The translations under genes and the position numbers were made by a program. A DNA stretch of 64,000 nt, taken from contig NZ_JAOWLA010000007.1 of the NCBI RefSeq assembly GCF_025751575.1, positions 124,001 through 188,000 on the forward strand. The letters run 5' to 3'. How positions within the stretch are numbered: the first letter of the stretch is position 1; the number at the start of each line of letters is the position of its first letter. Shown here piece by piece: positions 1-9,213 of the stretch. The stretch comes from Albidovulum sediminicola (GTDB taxonomy: Bacteria; Pseudomonadota; Alphaproteobacteria; Rhodobacterales; Rhodobacteraceae). The notes beneath the pieces are model-generated. The model saw nothing but the letters and a program-made list of their open reading frames with translations. It searched no databases and was not told where the DNA came from.

Positions 1-461
1 TCGTCGTGGCGATGTGGCTGGGCGTGATCGGCGCCTGTTCGGGGTCGAGCGCGGCGGGGCTGTCGGTCTTCCGCGTGCAACTGATGTTCGCGACCCTTCA
101 CCAGCAGATCCGACGCATCCACGCCCCGCACCGCGTTGCCCCGATCCGCTATCAGGGCCGGTCGGTCGATATGGACACGATCGACGCCATGGTCCTTTAC
201 CTGGGGGCCTATATCCTGACCTTCGGCGTCGTCGCCGTGCTGATCCTGCAAAGCGGGGTGGATTTCGAAAGCGCGGTCTTTGCCTCCTGGACCTCGATCG
301 GCAACATCGGCTACGGGCTTGGCCCCATGCTCGCCCGGACCGGGACCTTCATCGATTTTCCCGACGCGGCGAAGCTTCTGATGATCCTTGCGATGATCAT
401 GGGCCGGCTGTCGCTTCTGGCGGTTTTCGTCGTCATCCTGCCGCGCTTCTGGCGTGCCTGA
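1..461 (+). CDS. TrkH-family potassium uptake protein, C-terminal part (cut by window edge)
   Basis: This is the last ~150 residues of a TrkH/KtrB-type K+ translocating subunit in the inner membrane. The reading frame is open from the first base, so the true start lies upstream. The visible part holds a pore-half sequence (GACSGSSAAGLSVFRVQ), the fourth selectivity-filter loop (SIGNIGYGLGP, with the filter glycine) and a last transmembrane helix ending in LPRFWRA. The same end, LPRFWRV, closes the next gene, so the two are tandem paralogues. The gap between them is 51 bases on the same strand, which suggests one transcript. A TrkA partner is not in the window. Confidence 0.9.
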   Translation, partial: VVAMWLGVIGACSGSSAAGLSVFRVQLMFATLHQQIRRIHAPHRVAPIRYQGRSVDMDTIDAMVLYLGAYILTFGVVAVLILQSGVDFESAVFASWTSIGNIGYGLGPMLARTGTFIDFPDAAKLLMILAMIMGRLSLLAVFVVILPRFWRA

Positions 462-512
462 GGCCCACGGGCCGGGGCTTGACAGTCCCCGCCCGGTGGA
501 AGAGCTTTCGCC

Positions 513-1961
513 ATGCTCGATCTGCGCCCCGTCGGATATGTCATCGGCCTCCTTGCCGCGATCTTCGGGGCGACGATGCTGTTTCCGCTTTTCGCTGACC
601 TTTGGCACGGCAACGACCACTGGCCGATCTTTCTCGAAAGCTCGCTCATCACCACGGTGACGGGGGCGCTGCTTGCCCTGACCTGTGCGGGTGGCGTGCG
701 CGCCCGGCTCACCACGCAGGAGACCTTCCTTCTGGCCACCGGCGTCTGGTCCGTGATGCCGCTTTTCGGCGCGATCCCCTTCCTGCTTGGCGCGACCGAG
801 GCCACGGCGGTCGACGCCATCTTCGAGGCGATGTCGGGCCTGACCACGACCGGTTCCACCGTTTTCATCAATCTTGAGGACTTGCCGCACGGGCTCCTGC
901 TCTGGCGTTCGATGCTGCAGTGGTTCGGGGGCGTGGGCATCATCGTGGTTGCCATGGTCTTCCTGCCCGAACTGCGCGTCGGCGGCATGCAGATCTTCCG
1001 GTCGGAGGCTTTCGATACCGGCGGCAAGGTGCTGCCGCGGGCGGCCGCCATCGCGGCGCATATTTCCGTCATCTATGTCGGGCTGACGCTTCTTTGCCAT
1101 CTTGCCTACCTCGCGGTGGGGCTGGACGGGTTCCAGGCGATCAACCACGCGCTGACCACGCTTTCGACGGGCGGATTTTCCACCTCCGACGCCTCTTTCG
1201 GGGCCTTTCAGGGGGCGCCCGAATATGTCGCCTCGGTCTTCATGGTGCTCGCCAGCCTTCCCTTCGTGCGCTACGTCCAGATCATGGCCGGGCAGGCGCG
1301 CGCCTTCCTCAAGGACGCGCAGGTGCGCGGCTTCATGTGGACGATCTTCGGGCTTGTGGCCGTCGTGACCGCCTACCGCATCCTGGCCAACGGCGATCAC
1401 GCCGAACACGCCTTCCGCGAGGGGCTGTTCAACGTCACCTCGATCATCACCGGCACCGGCTACGCCAGCGTCGATTACCAGCTTTGGGGCGGGTTTCCGG
1501 TCGTCCTGTTCTTCTTCATCGGGCTTATCGGGGGCTGCGCGGGCTCGACCTGCTGTTCGGTCAAGATCTTCCGCTATCAGATCCTGTTCGGCAGCGTCGT
1601 GCGCCAGATTCGCGCGATCCACTCACCGAACGGCGTGTTCGTGCAGCACTACGACGGCCGCCCGGTGGATGAGGCGCTGATCAGTTCCGTCGCCTCGTTC
1701 TTCGGCGTCTTCGTCCTGGCGCTGGGGGTGATCTCCGTGCTGCTCGGCATGACCGGGCTCGACTTCGCGACGGCCGTGTCGGGGGCTGCGACGGCGATTG
1801 CCAACATCGGGCCGGGGCTTGGGAGCACCATCGGCCCCGCGGGCAATTTCGCGCCGCTGAACGACACGGCGAAATGGATACTCACGGCGGCCATGCTTCT
1901 TGGCCGGCTTGAGCTTCTGGTGGTTCTGGTTCTTTTTCTACCGCGATTCTGGAGGGTCTGA
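513..1961 (+). CDS. trkH: TrkH-family potassium uptake protein
   Basis: 482-residue integral membrane subunit of a Trk K+ uptake system, the normal length for the family. All four pore loops with their filter glycines are visible: SGLTTTGST, LTTLSTGGFST, IITGTGYAS and IANIGPGLGS. The protein is hydrophobic throughout, with eight or more membrane segments. In this family TrkH forms the pore and a cytoplasmic TrkA protein gates it. The ATG at 513 is chosen because it gives a full first membrane segment (MLDLRPVGYVIGLLAAIFGA). Its stop codon overlaps the start of the next gene by one base (TGATG), so translation is probably coupled. It is the second of two tandem TrkH genes. Confidence 0.95.
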   Translation: MLDLRPVGYVIGLLAAIFGATMLFPLFADLWHGNDHWPIFLESSLITTVTGALLALTCAGGVRARLTTQETFLLATGVWSVMPLFGAIPFLLGATEATAVDAIFEAMSGLTTTGSTVFINLEDLPHGLLLWRSMLQWFGGVGIIVVAMVFLPELRVGGMQIFRSEAFDTGGKVLPRAAAIAAHISVIYVGLTLLCHLAYLAVGLDGFQAINHALTTLSTGGFSTSDASFGAFQGAPEYVASVFMVLASLPFVRYVQIMAGQARAFLKDAQVRGFMWTIFGLVAVVTAYRILANGDHAEHAFREGLFNVTSIITGTGYASVDYQLWGGFPVVLFFFIGLIGGCAGSTCCSVKIFRYQILFGSVVRQIRAIHSPNGVFVQHYDGRPVDEALISSVASFFGVFVLALGVISVLLGMTGLDFATAVSGAATAIANIGPGLGSTIGPAGNFAPLNDTAKWILTAAMLLGRLELLVVLVLFLPRFWRV

Positions 1962-3541
1962 TGGTCGAACGTCCGCTTGGGGCGCAATTGTCCCATATGT
2001 TGAAATCACGCGGGGTCGAGGTCATTTTCGGCATCCCCGGCGTCCATAATGTTGAACTTTACCGGGGTATCGAGGAGGCCGGGATCACCCATGTGCTTGC
2101 CCGCCACGAACAGGGCGCGGGCTTCATGGCGGACGGCTACGCGCGCGCGACCGGGCGGCCCGGCGTCGCCTATGTCATCACCGGGCCGGGGCTGACGAAC
2201 ATCTTGACGCCGCTTGGCCAGGCCTATTCCGACAGCGTGCCGGTGCTCGCGATCTCATCCTGCCTGAACCGGGCGGACCTGGGCATCGGCCGCGCCCGCC
2301 TGCATGAGATGAAGGACCAGGAGGGCGCGGCCGCCACCGTCTGCGACTGGTCGAAGACGGCCATGGATGCAGCGAGCGCCTATCAGCTGATCGACCGCGC
2401 CTTCGCGGAGTTTGCCGCCGGTCGTCCGCGCCCAAAGCACATGCAGGTCCCGATCGAGGTTCTGGGGAAGCCTGCCGCCGAGTTCGGCCCGGCCCGGCCC
2501 TTGCCCGCACGCCCCGTCGCCGCCGATCTGTCCGAGGTCGTCGCCCGGATTTCCGTGGCTCGGCGGCCGCTTTTTGTTTTCGGCGGCGGTGCGCGCGCGG
2601 GTTGGCAAGCGGCGCGCCGGGTTCTGGCCCGGGCGCGCGCCGCCAGCATCGTGACCTATGCCGGGCGCGGGATCGTCGCGCCCGACGATCCGCTGTCGCT
2701 GGGCAGCTATTTCGCACGGCCCGACGCTGAGCGGGTGCTTGCCCGTGCCGATCTGGTCGTCGCGGTGGGAACCGAGCTTTCCGAGGTCGATGCCTGGCGG
2801 CCGGACCCGCTGCCTGCGGTGCCGCTGATCCGTGTCGATATCGACCCAGCGGAGCTTTCTGATGGCAACCCCGCCGATCTGTCGGTGCTGGGCGACGCCG
2901 CGGCCTTCCTTGAGGCACTGGCCGAGGCGCTGCCGGAGCGTACCTCGGGTGGCTGGGACGCGGCCGAGATCGCGGCCACGCGCGCGCGCTGGCGGGCCGA
3001 AACCGATGCGGAACGTCCCGGCATCGTGCGCGTCGCGGACGCCTTGCGCGCCTGTCTGCCCGCGCGCACGCGGATCTATTCCGACATGACCCAGTTCGCC
3101 TATGTCGCCAAAGAGGTCTGGGACCTGGCCGAGCCGGACCTGTGGCACCATCCCTTCGGCTTCGGCACGCTGGGTTACGCCATGCCCGCCGCGATCGGCG
3201 GCAAGGTCGGTCTGCCGGGCGAACCCGTCCTCGCCATCGCCGGCGACTACGGGCTGCAATACACGATTCAGGAGCTTGGCACGGCGGTGGAACTGGGCCT
3301 GCCGCTGCCGATCCTCGTCTGGGACAACGGCAAGCTGAAGGAGATCGAGGAAAGCATGGTGCGTTCGCAGATCGCGCCCAACGCGGTCATCGCGCGCAAT
3401 CCTGATTTCCTGCGACTGGCGGAGGCTTACGGCGCCCGCGCCATCCGACCCGCTTCGCTGGCCGACCTGCAGGCGGCGGTGCTGTCCGCGCTGTCAGCGG
3501 ACGGGCCGACGCTTATCCACATGACGCCCGACATGACCTGA
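1961..3541 (+). CDS. ThDP-dependent decarboxylase, probably 5-guanidino-2-oxopentanoate decarboxylase
   Basis: 526-residue thiamine-diphosphate enzyme with the three-domain acetolactate synthase/pyruvate decarboxylase layout. The cofactor-activating glutamate is in ARHEQGAGFMADGYAR (E50). The C-terminal cofactor-binding motif reads AIAGDYGLQYTIQEL, with GDY in place of the usual GDG, followed by WDN. This GDY form is one I associate with the AruI branch, which decarboxylates 2-ketoarginine in the arginine transaminase pathway, rather than with acetolactate synthase. No small regulatory subunit gene lies next to it, which also argues against IlvB. It overlaps trkH by one base. Substrate assignment is inference; the ThDP enzyme class is clear. 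Confidence 0.75.
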   Translation: MVERPLGAQLSHMLKSRGVEVIFGIPGVHNVELYRGIEEAGITHVLARHEQGAGFMADGYARATGRPGVAYVITGPGLTNILTPLGQAYSDSVPVLAISSCLNRADLGIGRARLHEMKDQEGAAATVCDWSKTAMDAASAYQLIDRAFAEFAAGRPRPKHMQVPIEVLGKPAAEFGPARPLPARPVAADLSEVVARISVARRPLFVFGGGARAGWQAARRVLARARAASIVTYAGRGIVAPDDPLSLGSYFARPDAERVLARADLVVAVGTELSEVDAWRPDPLPAVPLIRVDIDPAELSDGNPADLSVLGDAAAFLEALAEALPERTSGGWDAAEIAATRARWRAETDAERPGIVRVADALRACLPARTRIYSDMTQFAYVAKEVWDLAEPDLWHHPFGFGTLGYAMPAAIGGKVGLPGEPVLAIAGDYGLQYTIQELGTAVELGLPLPILVWDNGKLKEIEESMVRSQIAPNAVIARNPDFLRLAEAYGARAIRPASLADLQAAVLSALSADGPTLIHMTPDMT

Positions 3542-3557
3542 GGCAGGGGCAGGGGAG

Positions 3558-3576
3558 GGCGGGCCATCGGCCCGCC
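3558..3576. terminator. Hairpin between convergent genes
   Basis: A perfect 8-base stem (GGCGGGCC / GGCCCGCC) with a 3-base loop lies between the convergent stops at 3541 and 3582. There is no clear T-run on either side, so it would be a weak or Rho-assisted bidirectional terminator. Confidence 0.45.
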
Positions 3577-3581
3577 ACCCG

Positions 3582-5387
3582 TCAGTTCCAGCAGGAAACC
3601 AGGACCGTCATTCCCTTCGCAAGCCGCGTCAGGTCCTCCGGCGCCATCGCGCCGGACCGCTCCGTCGGCACGGCTGCCAGACCTTGCTGGCCAAGCGCCG
3701 CGGCGATCTCCGCAGCGTCGAGCGCGTAGCCGACATCCTCGGGCAGGACGCGCCCGTCCTTGTCCTCGCGCGGCAGCAGCATGCCGACGACCGCGCCCGA
3801 CATGTCAAAGACCGGCCCGCCCGCGTCCCCGGCAAGGGCCCTGAGCGTCAACCGGGCGACCCCGGTCTCGCCGTCAAGCCCCTTGATATCGGCCAGCGTG
3901 CCGAAGGTCATGACCGGCTGGGTCAGCGCATCGCCGTAGGAATAGCCCGCGACGGCGACCTCGGAGTTGAAGCGCGGCAGGTCCGGGCGGAAACCGGCGT
4001 GGTTCATCGGCGACAGCGCCTCGCGGGGTTTCAGGATGGCGAGGCCGCGCGCCGGGTCGCTATAGACCACGTCCGCGGGGTGCGTGCCATCCAGCGTGAC
4101 GCGGGTGCATTCCTTCACGGCCTCGGTCGTGGTCAGGACATGGCCCGCCGCGTCCAGGTAGAAGCCGGAGCGCGAGAGCGCAGGCCGCCGCACCTCGATC
4201 CCCGCGATGAGGTCCGCGCGCGGCTCGGACAAGGGCTGACCCAGGCTGTCGTCCAGCGCCTGCGTGCCGACGGGCTTGAAACTGGCCTTCATGGTCTCCA
4301 GCACGCGCCCGGCGCGGTCCGCATCTTCGGGCCTCCAGACGAGCATGAAGCCCTTGATCAGCCCGCCGTCCAGCCGCGCCTGCGTGTAAGAGGCGACATG
4401 GCCGTTCATGCCCGAAATCGTGAAGCTGTTGCGCCCGATCTCCCGCGGGCCGTCGATCGGCACGATGGTCAGCGTCTGCATCAGGTCGTAGAGCGCGAAA
4501 AGCGAGTTCTGGTCGCCCGGGCGCGAGATCAGCAGCACCTGAAAGCCGGAGCCGTCCTTTTCCGCATAGCGCGCGAAGGGCGGGTCATACCGGTCGAAGG
4601 CCACGAGGCCAAGCGGCAGGTCGATCTCGATGCCGGTCTCGATCTCGTTGACGGTGGTGAAGCCGAAGAGCGCGAGTTCCGCCTGGTAGGCGCCGATCAG
4701 CGCTGCCCGTTGGCGGGTGGTCAGCACCCCGGTCACCGGGTAGCCGGCCTCGGCCTGCCATTCCCCCATGCTGCGGCGGGAGCCCGCCCCGATCGCACCG
4801 TCGATGGCGCCGGGGTAGTGGCCGGCCCATTTCAGCGCCGTCTGCAACAGCATGCGCTCTTCCTTGTCCAGCCGCGCCTCGGAGGCATAGGCCTCGGCCT
4901 GGGTCTCCTCCGGCTCCTCGACGGGCAGGATGGCGGCGGGCTCGGGTGTTGCGGCGGCGGCCTCGACCGCAGGCGCTTCGCTGGGCGCCGCAGCCGGGTC
5001 GGTGGTGGTCGCAGTGTCGGCTGGATCGGCAAGGGCGATGCCGGGCGCTCCGAAGGCGCCCGTCGCGCCCACCGGCCAGAACCGCTGCCGGAACCGCGAC
5101 CCGTCGGTCACATAACTGTCCGAGGGGATCAGCCGGTCGCTCTTGAGGCGCGTCAGGGCGTCGCCGGCCTCTTGGGCCGTGTAGGGGCCAAGCGCGACGG
5201 CGTACCAGCCGGTCGACATGGCATAGCCCTGCACGTTAGGAAAGGCCCCGCCATAGGCGCGCGCGCGTTCCTCCGCCTCAAGCAGGGTCGAATGCGCCTC
5301 TATCTGCACCCAGGCTTCCTGCGACAGCGCGACGCGCCCCGCCAGAAGCGAGCAGACCAGAACGAAGAACCATAGCGCACGCCGCAT
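3582..5387 (-). CDS. Exported SPOR / peptidoglycan-binding protein with inactive trypsin-like domain
   Basis: 601-residue protein with a signal peptide (MRRALWFFVLVCSLLAGRVALS). Residues ~25-105 look like a SPOR-type glycan-binding domain. An Ala/Pro/Glu-rich linker follows to ~170, then a peptidoglycan-binding-like helical repeat (~175-235), a middle domain, and a trypsin/HtrA-like C-terminal half (~395-601). The fold markers of that half are present, but the catalytic positions are not. The His site reads GHVLTTTEAV, the Asp site reads ARGLAILK, and the Ser site reads GDAGGPVFD with Ala at ~522. C425 and C600 could form a disulfide. It is probably a periplasmic, wall-associated binding or scaffold protein. 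It is transcribed divergently from glyQ. Confidence 0.75.
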   Translation of the reverse strand: MRRALWFFVLVCSLLAGRVALSQEAWVQIEAHSTLLEAEERARAYGGAFPNVQGYAMSTGWYAVALGPYTAQEAGDALTRLKSDRLIPSDSYVTDGSRFRQRFWPVGATGAFGAPGIALADPADTATTTDPAAAPSEAPAVEAAAATPEPAAILPVEEPEETQAEAYASEARLDKEERMLLQTALKWAGHYPGAIDGAIGAGSRRSMGEWQAEAGYPVTGVLTTRQRAALIGAYQAELALFGFTTVNEIETGIEIDLPLGLVAFDRYDPPFARYAEKDGSGFQVLLISRPGDQNSLFALYDLMQTLTIVPIDGPREIGRNSFTISGMNGHVASYTQARLDGGLIKGFMLVWRPEDADRAGRVLETMKASFKPVGTQALDDSLGQPLSEPRADLIAGIEVRRPALSRSGFYLDAAGHVLTTTEAVKECTRVTLDGTHPADVVYSDPARGLAILKPREALSPMNHAGFRPDLPRFNSEVAVAGYSYGDALTQPVMTFGTLADIKGLDGETGVARLTLRALAGDAGGPVFDMSGAVVGMLLPREDKDGRVLPEDVGYALDAAEIAAALGQQGLAAVPTERSGAMAPEDLTRLAKGMTVLVSCWN

Positions 5388-5481
5388 ACCCAGAATTTCC
5401 CTGTTGTTTCCGATCGGACGAATCCGGGGCCGAAACTAGCAGGATGGCAAGCGGCGTCACGCCAAAAACCCCTTGCGCCGA

Positions 5482-5510
5482 TTGACCGCCCCCGGGCTGT
5501 TGCCTATTGA
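5482..5510 (+). promoter_or_regulatory. Candidate sigma-70 promoter for the glyQ operon
   Basis: TTGACC at 5482-5487 and TATTGA at 5505-5510 are separated by exactly 17 bases, about 30 bases before the chosen glyQ ATG. No tRNA-sensing T-box or riboswitch structure was noticed in this short leader. Confidence 0.5.
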
Positions 5511-5541
5511 GAACGCGCTTTCGCAGCTCAGCAGGCCCGAC

Positions 5542-6465
5542 ATGACCACCACCGCCCCGCGTTCCTTCCAGGAGATCATCCTGCGCCTTCAGTCCTATTG
5601 GGCCGCGCAGGGCTGCGCTGTCCTGCAACCCTATGACATGGAGGTCGGCGCGGGCACCTTCCACCCGGCGACGACGCTGCGCGCGCTCGGATCGCGTCCC
5701 TGGGCGGCGGCCTATGTGCAACCCTCGCGCCGCCCGACCGACGGACGCTACGGCGAGAACCCGAACCGGCTTCAGCACTATTACCAGTATCAGGTGCTGA
5801 TCAAGCCAAGCCCCGCGAACCTCCAGGACCTATACCTGGGCTCGCTGGCCGCGATCGGCATCGATGCGACCCTTCATGACATCCGCTTTGTGGAGGATGA
5901 CTGGGAAAGCCCCACGCTCGGCGCCTGGGGCCTGGGATGGGAGGTCTGGTGCGACGGCATGGAGGTCAGCCAGTTCACCTATTTCCAGCAGGTCGGCGGG
6001 CATGACTGCAAGCCCGTGTCGGGTGAGCTGACCTATGGCCTGGAACGTCTGGCGATGTATGTGCTGGGGATCGACCACGTCATGGATATGCCGTTCAACG
6101 ATCCCGCCTCTCCCATCCCGCTGAAATACGGCGACATCTTCCGCCAGACCGAACAGGAATACAGCCGCTGGAACTTCGACCAGGCCGACACCGACATGCT
6201 TCTGAAGCATTTCGAGGACGCCGAGGCCGAGTGTGAGCGCATCCTGGCCGCCGGAGCAGAGGACAAGGCAGGCCGCCGCATCGTCATGGCGCATCCGGCC
6301 TATGACCAGTGCATCAAGGCCTCCCACCTTTTCAACCTGCTCGACGCGCGCGGCGTGATTTCGGTGACCGAGCGGCAGGCCTATATCGGCCGCGTCCGGG
6401 CGCTGGCCAAGAAATGCGCCGATGCCTTCGTGACGACCGAGGCGGGCGGCGGGGTCGCGGCGTGA
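5542..6465 (+). CDS. glyQ: Glycine--tRNA ligase subunit alpha
   Basis: 307-residue alpha chain of the heterotetrameric (alpha2-beta2) bacterial glycyl-tRNA synthetase, which charges tRNA-Gly. It carries the class II catalytic core, with typical stretches such as [15 protein letters not shown] and [19 protein letters not shown]. The frame is open back to 5473, but homologues begin near [14 protein letters not shown], so ATG 5542 is preferred. It would also sit just downstream of the candidate promoter at 5482-5510. The stop overlaps the GTG start of the next gene (GTGA), and glyS follows that gene, so the three form an operon. Confidence 0.96.
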   Translation: MTTTAPRSFQEIILRLQSYWAAQGCAVLQPYDMEVGAGTFHPATTLRALGSRPWAAAYVQPSRRPTDGRYGENPNRLQHYYQYQVLIKPSPANLQDLYLGSLAAIGIDATLHDIRFVEDDWESPTLGAWGLGWEVWCDGMEVSQFTYFQQVGGHDCKPVSGELTYGLERLAMYVLGIDHVMDMPFNDPASPIPLKYGDIFRQTEQEYSRWNFDQADTDMLLKHFEDAEAECERILAAGAEDKAGRRIVMAHPAYDQCIKASHLFNLLDARGVISVTERQAYIGRVRALAKKCADAFVTTEAGGGVAA

Positions 6466-6935
6466 ATGGCAAGGTCATCGGAGGATTTCTCATGCTGACC
6501 GCGCTCGTCGCGGGGGGCGCGATGTATTACCTTCAGGAATACGCCTTCTACCGCCCGGTCGAGGTCTCCTCGCCCACGGCGGCGATCCGGCTCATGTCGC
6601 TGGGCGGCATGCCCGAGGCGATGCTGACCTCCGACTTCGAGGGGATCGACGCCGACAGTTCGCCCCTGCGCTTCCGGGGTTGCTTCGTCACGCCGATGAC
6701 GCTCGCCATGCTGAGCGAGACCTTCGAGCCCTACGAAGACCCCACGCCGCTGGTCGCGCCCTCCTGGTTCGACTGTTTCGACGCCGAGAACATCGGTCAG
6801 GATCTGGAAAGCGGCGCGGCGCTGGCCTTCCTGTCCGAAAAGAACATCCACCCCGGCGTGGACCGCGTCGTCGCGGTCTATCCCGATGGCCGGGCCTATG
6901 CCTGGCACCAGCTGAACGAAAGCGCGGAAAAGTAA
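6462..6935 (+). CDS. Small membrane-anchored protein between glyQ and glyS (probably DUF6446)
   Basis: 157-residue protein with one N-terminal membrane segment ([24 protein letters not shown]) and a soluble part facing the periplasm. The soluble part contains two cysteines (RFRGCF and WFDCFD) that could pair. The start is GTG at 6462, overlapping the glyQ stop as GTGA. The gene ends directly against glyS with no gap. From memory this matches a family conserved between glyQ and glyS in Rhodobacteraceae (DUF6446). No function is known to me, and nothing in the sequence ties it to tRNA charging apart from its position. Confidence 0.8.
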   Translation: MNGKVIGGFLMLTALVAGGAMYYLQEYAFYRPVEVSSPTAAIRLMSLGGMPEAMLTSDFEGIDADSSPLRFRGCFVTPMTLAMLSETFEPYEDPTPLVAPSWFDCFDAENIGQDLESGAALAFLSEKNIHPGVDRVVAVYPDGRAYAWHQLNESAEK

Positions 6936-9209
6936 ATGCCCGACCTTCTCATCGAACTCTTTTCCGAGGAAATCCCGGCCCGCATGCAGGCCAAGGCCCG
7001 CGAGGATCTGAAAAAGCTCGTGACCGACGGGCTGGTGGAGGCGGGGCTGACCTACCGCGCCGCCCAAGGCTTCTCGACGCCCCGCCGCCTGACGCTCGCG
7101 ATCGAGGGGCTGACCGCCGAAAGCCGCGCCGTGCGCGAGGAACGCAAGGGCCCCGCCACCACCGCGCCCGAGGCCGCGCTGCAAGGCTTCCTGCGCTCCA
7201 CCGGCCTGACGCTCGACCAGCTAGAGGTCCGCGACGCCGGCAAAGGCCAGGCCTATTTCGCCGTGATCGAGAAGCCCGGCCGCAAGGCCGCCGAGATCAT
7301 CGCCGAGGTGCTGGAAGCCACGATCCGAGCCTTCCCCTGGCCGAAGTCGATGCGCTGGGGCGCGGGGACGCTTCGCTGGGTGCGCCCGCTGCACTCGATC
7401 CTATGTCTCTTGAGCGACGACCACGGGGCCGAGGTCGTGGCGCTGGACGTTGACGGCATCGCCTCGGGCAACACCACGCGGGGCCACCGGTTCCTGTCGC
7501 CCGGCGCCTTCGCGGTCACGGGCTTCGACGACTACGCGGCCAAGCTGAAGCGCGCGCATGTGATCCTGTCGTCCGACGACCGGGCCGAACACATCTGGCA
7601 CGACGCCACCAACATGGCCTTCGCCGCCGGCCTTGAGGTGGTCGAGGACAAGGGCCTTCTGGCCGAGGTCGCGGGGCTCGTTGAATGGCCCGTCGTCCTG
7701 ATGGGCAAGATCGGGGAGGACTTCCTGGGCCTGCCGCCCGAGGTGCTGCAAACCTCGATGAAGGAGCACCAGAAGTTCTTCTCCTGCCGCAACCCGAAAA
7801 CCGGGCGGATCGAGGCCTTCATCACGGTGGCCAACACCCAGACCGCCGACCACGGCGCCACGATCCTGAAGGGCAACCAGAAGGTGCTGTCGGCGCGTCT
7901 GTCGGACGCGCGCTTCTTCTGGGAAAACGACCTGCGCACCGTGAAATCGGTGGGGATGGAGGGCATGGCCGCAGGTCTCGCCCATGTCACCTTCCACAAC
8001 AAGCTCGGGAGCCAGGCCGACCGCATCGCCCGGATCGAGGCGCTGGCGCGTGAAATCGCCCCCCTCGTCGGCGCCGCCCCCGATCTGGCGGCCGAGGCCG
8101 CGCGCGTCGCCAAGGCCGACCTGCAATCCGCGATGGTCGGCGAGTTCCCCGAACTTCAGGGCACCATGGGCGTCTACTACGCCAAGGCGGCGGGCCTGCC
8201 TGATGCGGTGGCGAACGCCTGCAAGGCCCACTACCAGCCGCTGGGCCCCTCCGACGACGTGCCGACCGAGCCCGTCTCGGTCGCCGTGGCGCTGGCCGAC
8301 AAGATCGACACCCTGACCGGCTTCTGGGCGATTGATGAGAAGCCCACGGGGTCCAAGGACCCGTTTGCCCTGAGGCGGGCGGCGCTGGGGGTGATTAGGC
8401 TGGTGCTGGGGAATGGTGCGCACTTTTCGATGCGGCCAATCGTGTCGGAGGCAACCACTCGATTGCTGGTTGGGTTGATAAGGACCAGTCATGCCGGCCT
8501 GCTAGCAGGCGAGGATGACGGAAATGAGCATTGGAACTGGGGAGATACCGTAGTTTATCCAGACGGTTCCAGCGCTGAGAGAAGTGAGAGGGAACTTCGG
8601 CAATCAATCGAGGCTGGCGAAGTCTGCATGGAGGTGAGTTTTGCGGGGCGGTCTAGGAGATTTGAGAGGCCTGCCAATATCTCTTCCGACCTCCTCTCCT
8701 TCTTCCACGACCGCCTCAAGGTCCACCTCAAGGACCAGGGCATCCGCCATGACGTGATCGACGCCTGCCTGGCGATGCCCGGCAACGACGACCTCACCCT
8801 CCTGGTCAAGCGCGCAGAGGCGCTGGCCGCCTTCCTCAAGACCGACGACGGCGAAAACCTGATCCAGGGCTTCAAGCGCGCCAACAACATCCTGACCCAG
8901 GCCGAGGCGAAGGATGGCGTTGAATACTCCTTCGGCGCCGACCCGAAATTCGCCGAGGACGCCACTGAGCGCACCCTTTTCGACGCGCTCGATACGGCCG
9001 AGGCCGCCATCGCCCCCGCGATGAAGTCAGAGGATTTCGCGCAAGCCATGTCCGCCATGGCAAGCCTGCGCGCGCCCATCGACGGTTTCTTCGAGGCGGT
9101 GCAGGTCAACACCGACAACGCGGTCGTCCGCCGCAACCGGCTCAACCTCCTCTCGCGCATCCGCACGATCTGCCTCTCCGTCGCCGACCTGACACGGATC
9201 GAGGGCTAA
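6936..9209 (+). CDS. glyS: Glycine--tRNA ligase subunit beta, with a ~100-residue atypical segment
   Basis: 757-residue beta chain of glycyl-tRNA synthetase, which provides tRNA recognition. Typical opening (PDLLIELFSEEIPARMQ), middle (KDPFALRRAALGVIRL) and C-terminal (LLSFFHDRLKVHL, GFKRANNILTQAE) sequences are present. The usual length is ~690 residues. The extra length is residues ~485-585 (bases ~8389-8690). There GC falls to about 55% and rare codons such as AGG, AGA and TTG appear, against heavily GC-biased flanks. The frame stays open, so the enzyme is probably functional. The ATG immediately follows the stop of the upstream gene, giving a tight operon with glyQ. Confidence 0.95.
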   Translation: MPDLLIELFSEEIPARMQAKAREDLKKLVTDGLVEAGLTYRAAQGFSTPRRLTLAIEGLTAESRAVREERKGPATTAPEAALQGFLRSTGLTLDQLEVRDAGKGQAYFAVIEKPGRKAAEIIAEVLEATIRAFPWPKSMRWGAGTLRWVRPLHSILCLLSDDHGAEVVALDVDGIASGNTTRGHRFLSPGAFAVTGFDDYAAKLKRAHVILSSDDRAEHIWHDATNMAFAAGLEVVEDKGLLAEVAGLVEWPVVLMGKIGEDFLGLPPEVLQTSMKEHQKFFSCRNPKTGRIEAFITVANTQTADHGATILKGNQKVLSARLSDARFFWENDLRTVKSVGMEGMAAGLAHVTFHNKLGSQADRIARIEALAREIAPLVGAAPDLAAEAARVAKADLQSAMVGEFPELQGTMGVYYAKAAGLPDAVANACKAHYQPLGPSDDVPTEPVSVAVALADKIDTLTGFWAIDEKPTGSKDPFALRRAALGVIRLVLGNGAHFSMRPIVSEATTRLLVGLIRTSHAGLLAGEDDGNEHWNWGDTVVYPDGSSAERSERELRQSIEAGEVCMEVSFAGRSRRFERPANISSDLLSFFHDRLKVHLKDQGIRHDVIDACLAMPGNDDLTLLVKRAEALAAFLKTDDGENLIQGFKRANNILTQAEAKDGVEYSFGADPKFAEDATERTLFDALDTAEAAIAPAMKSEDFAQAMSAMASLRAPIDGFFEAVQVNTDNAVVRRNRLNLLSRIRTICLSVADLTRIEG

Positions 9210-9213
9210 GCCC

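Noticed and set aside
3684-5375. 563-codon open frame on the plus strand opposite the SPOR protein
   Set aside because: It mirrors the minus-strand gene, has Arg/Gly/His-rich low-complexity translation, and no domain. The minus-strand gene has a signal peptide and recognisable domains.
5388-5541. Glycine riboswitch or T-box ahead of glyQ
   Set aside because: The leader after the candidate promoter is only ~30 bases, too short for either element, and no conserved core was seen.
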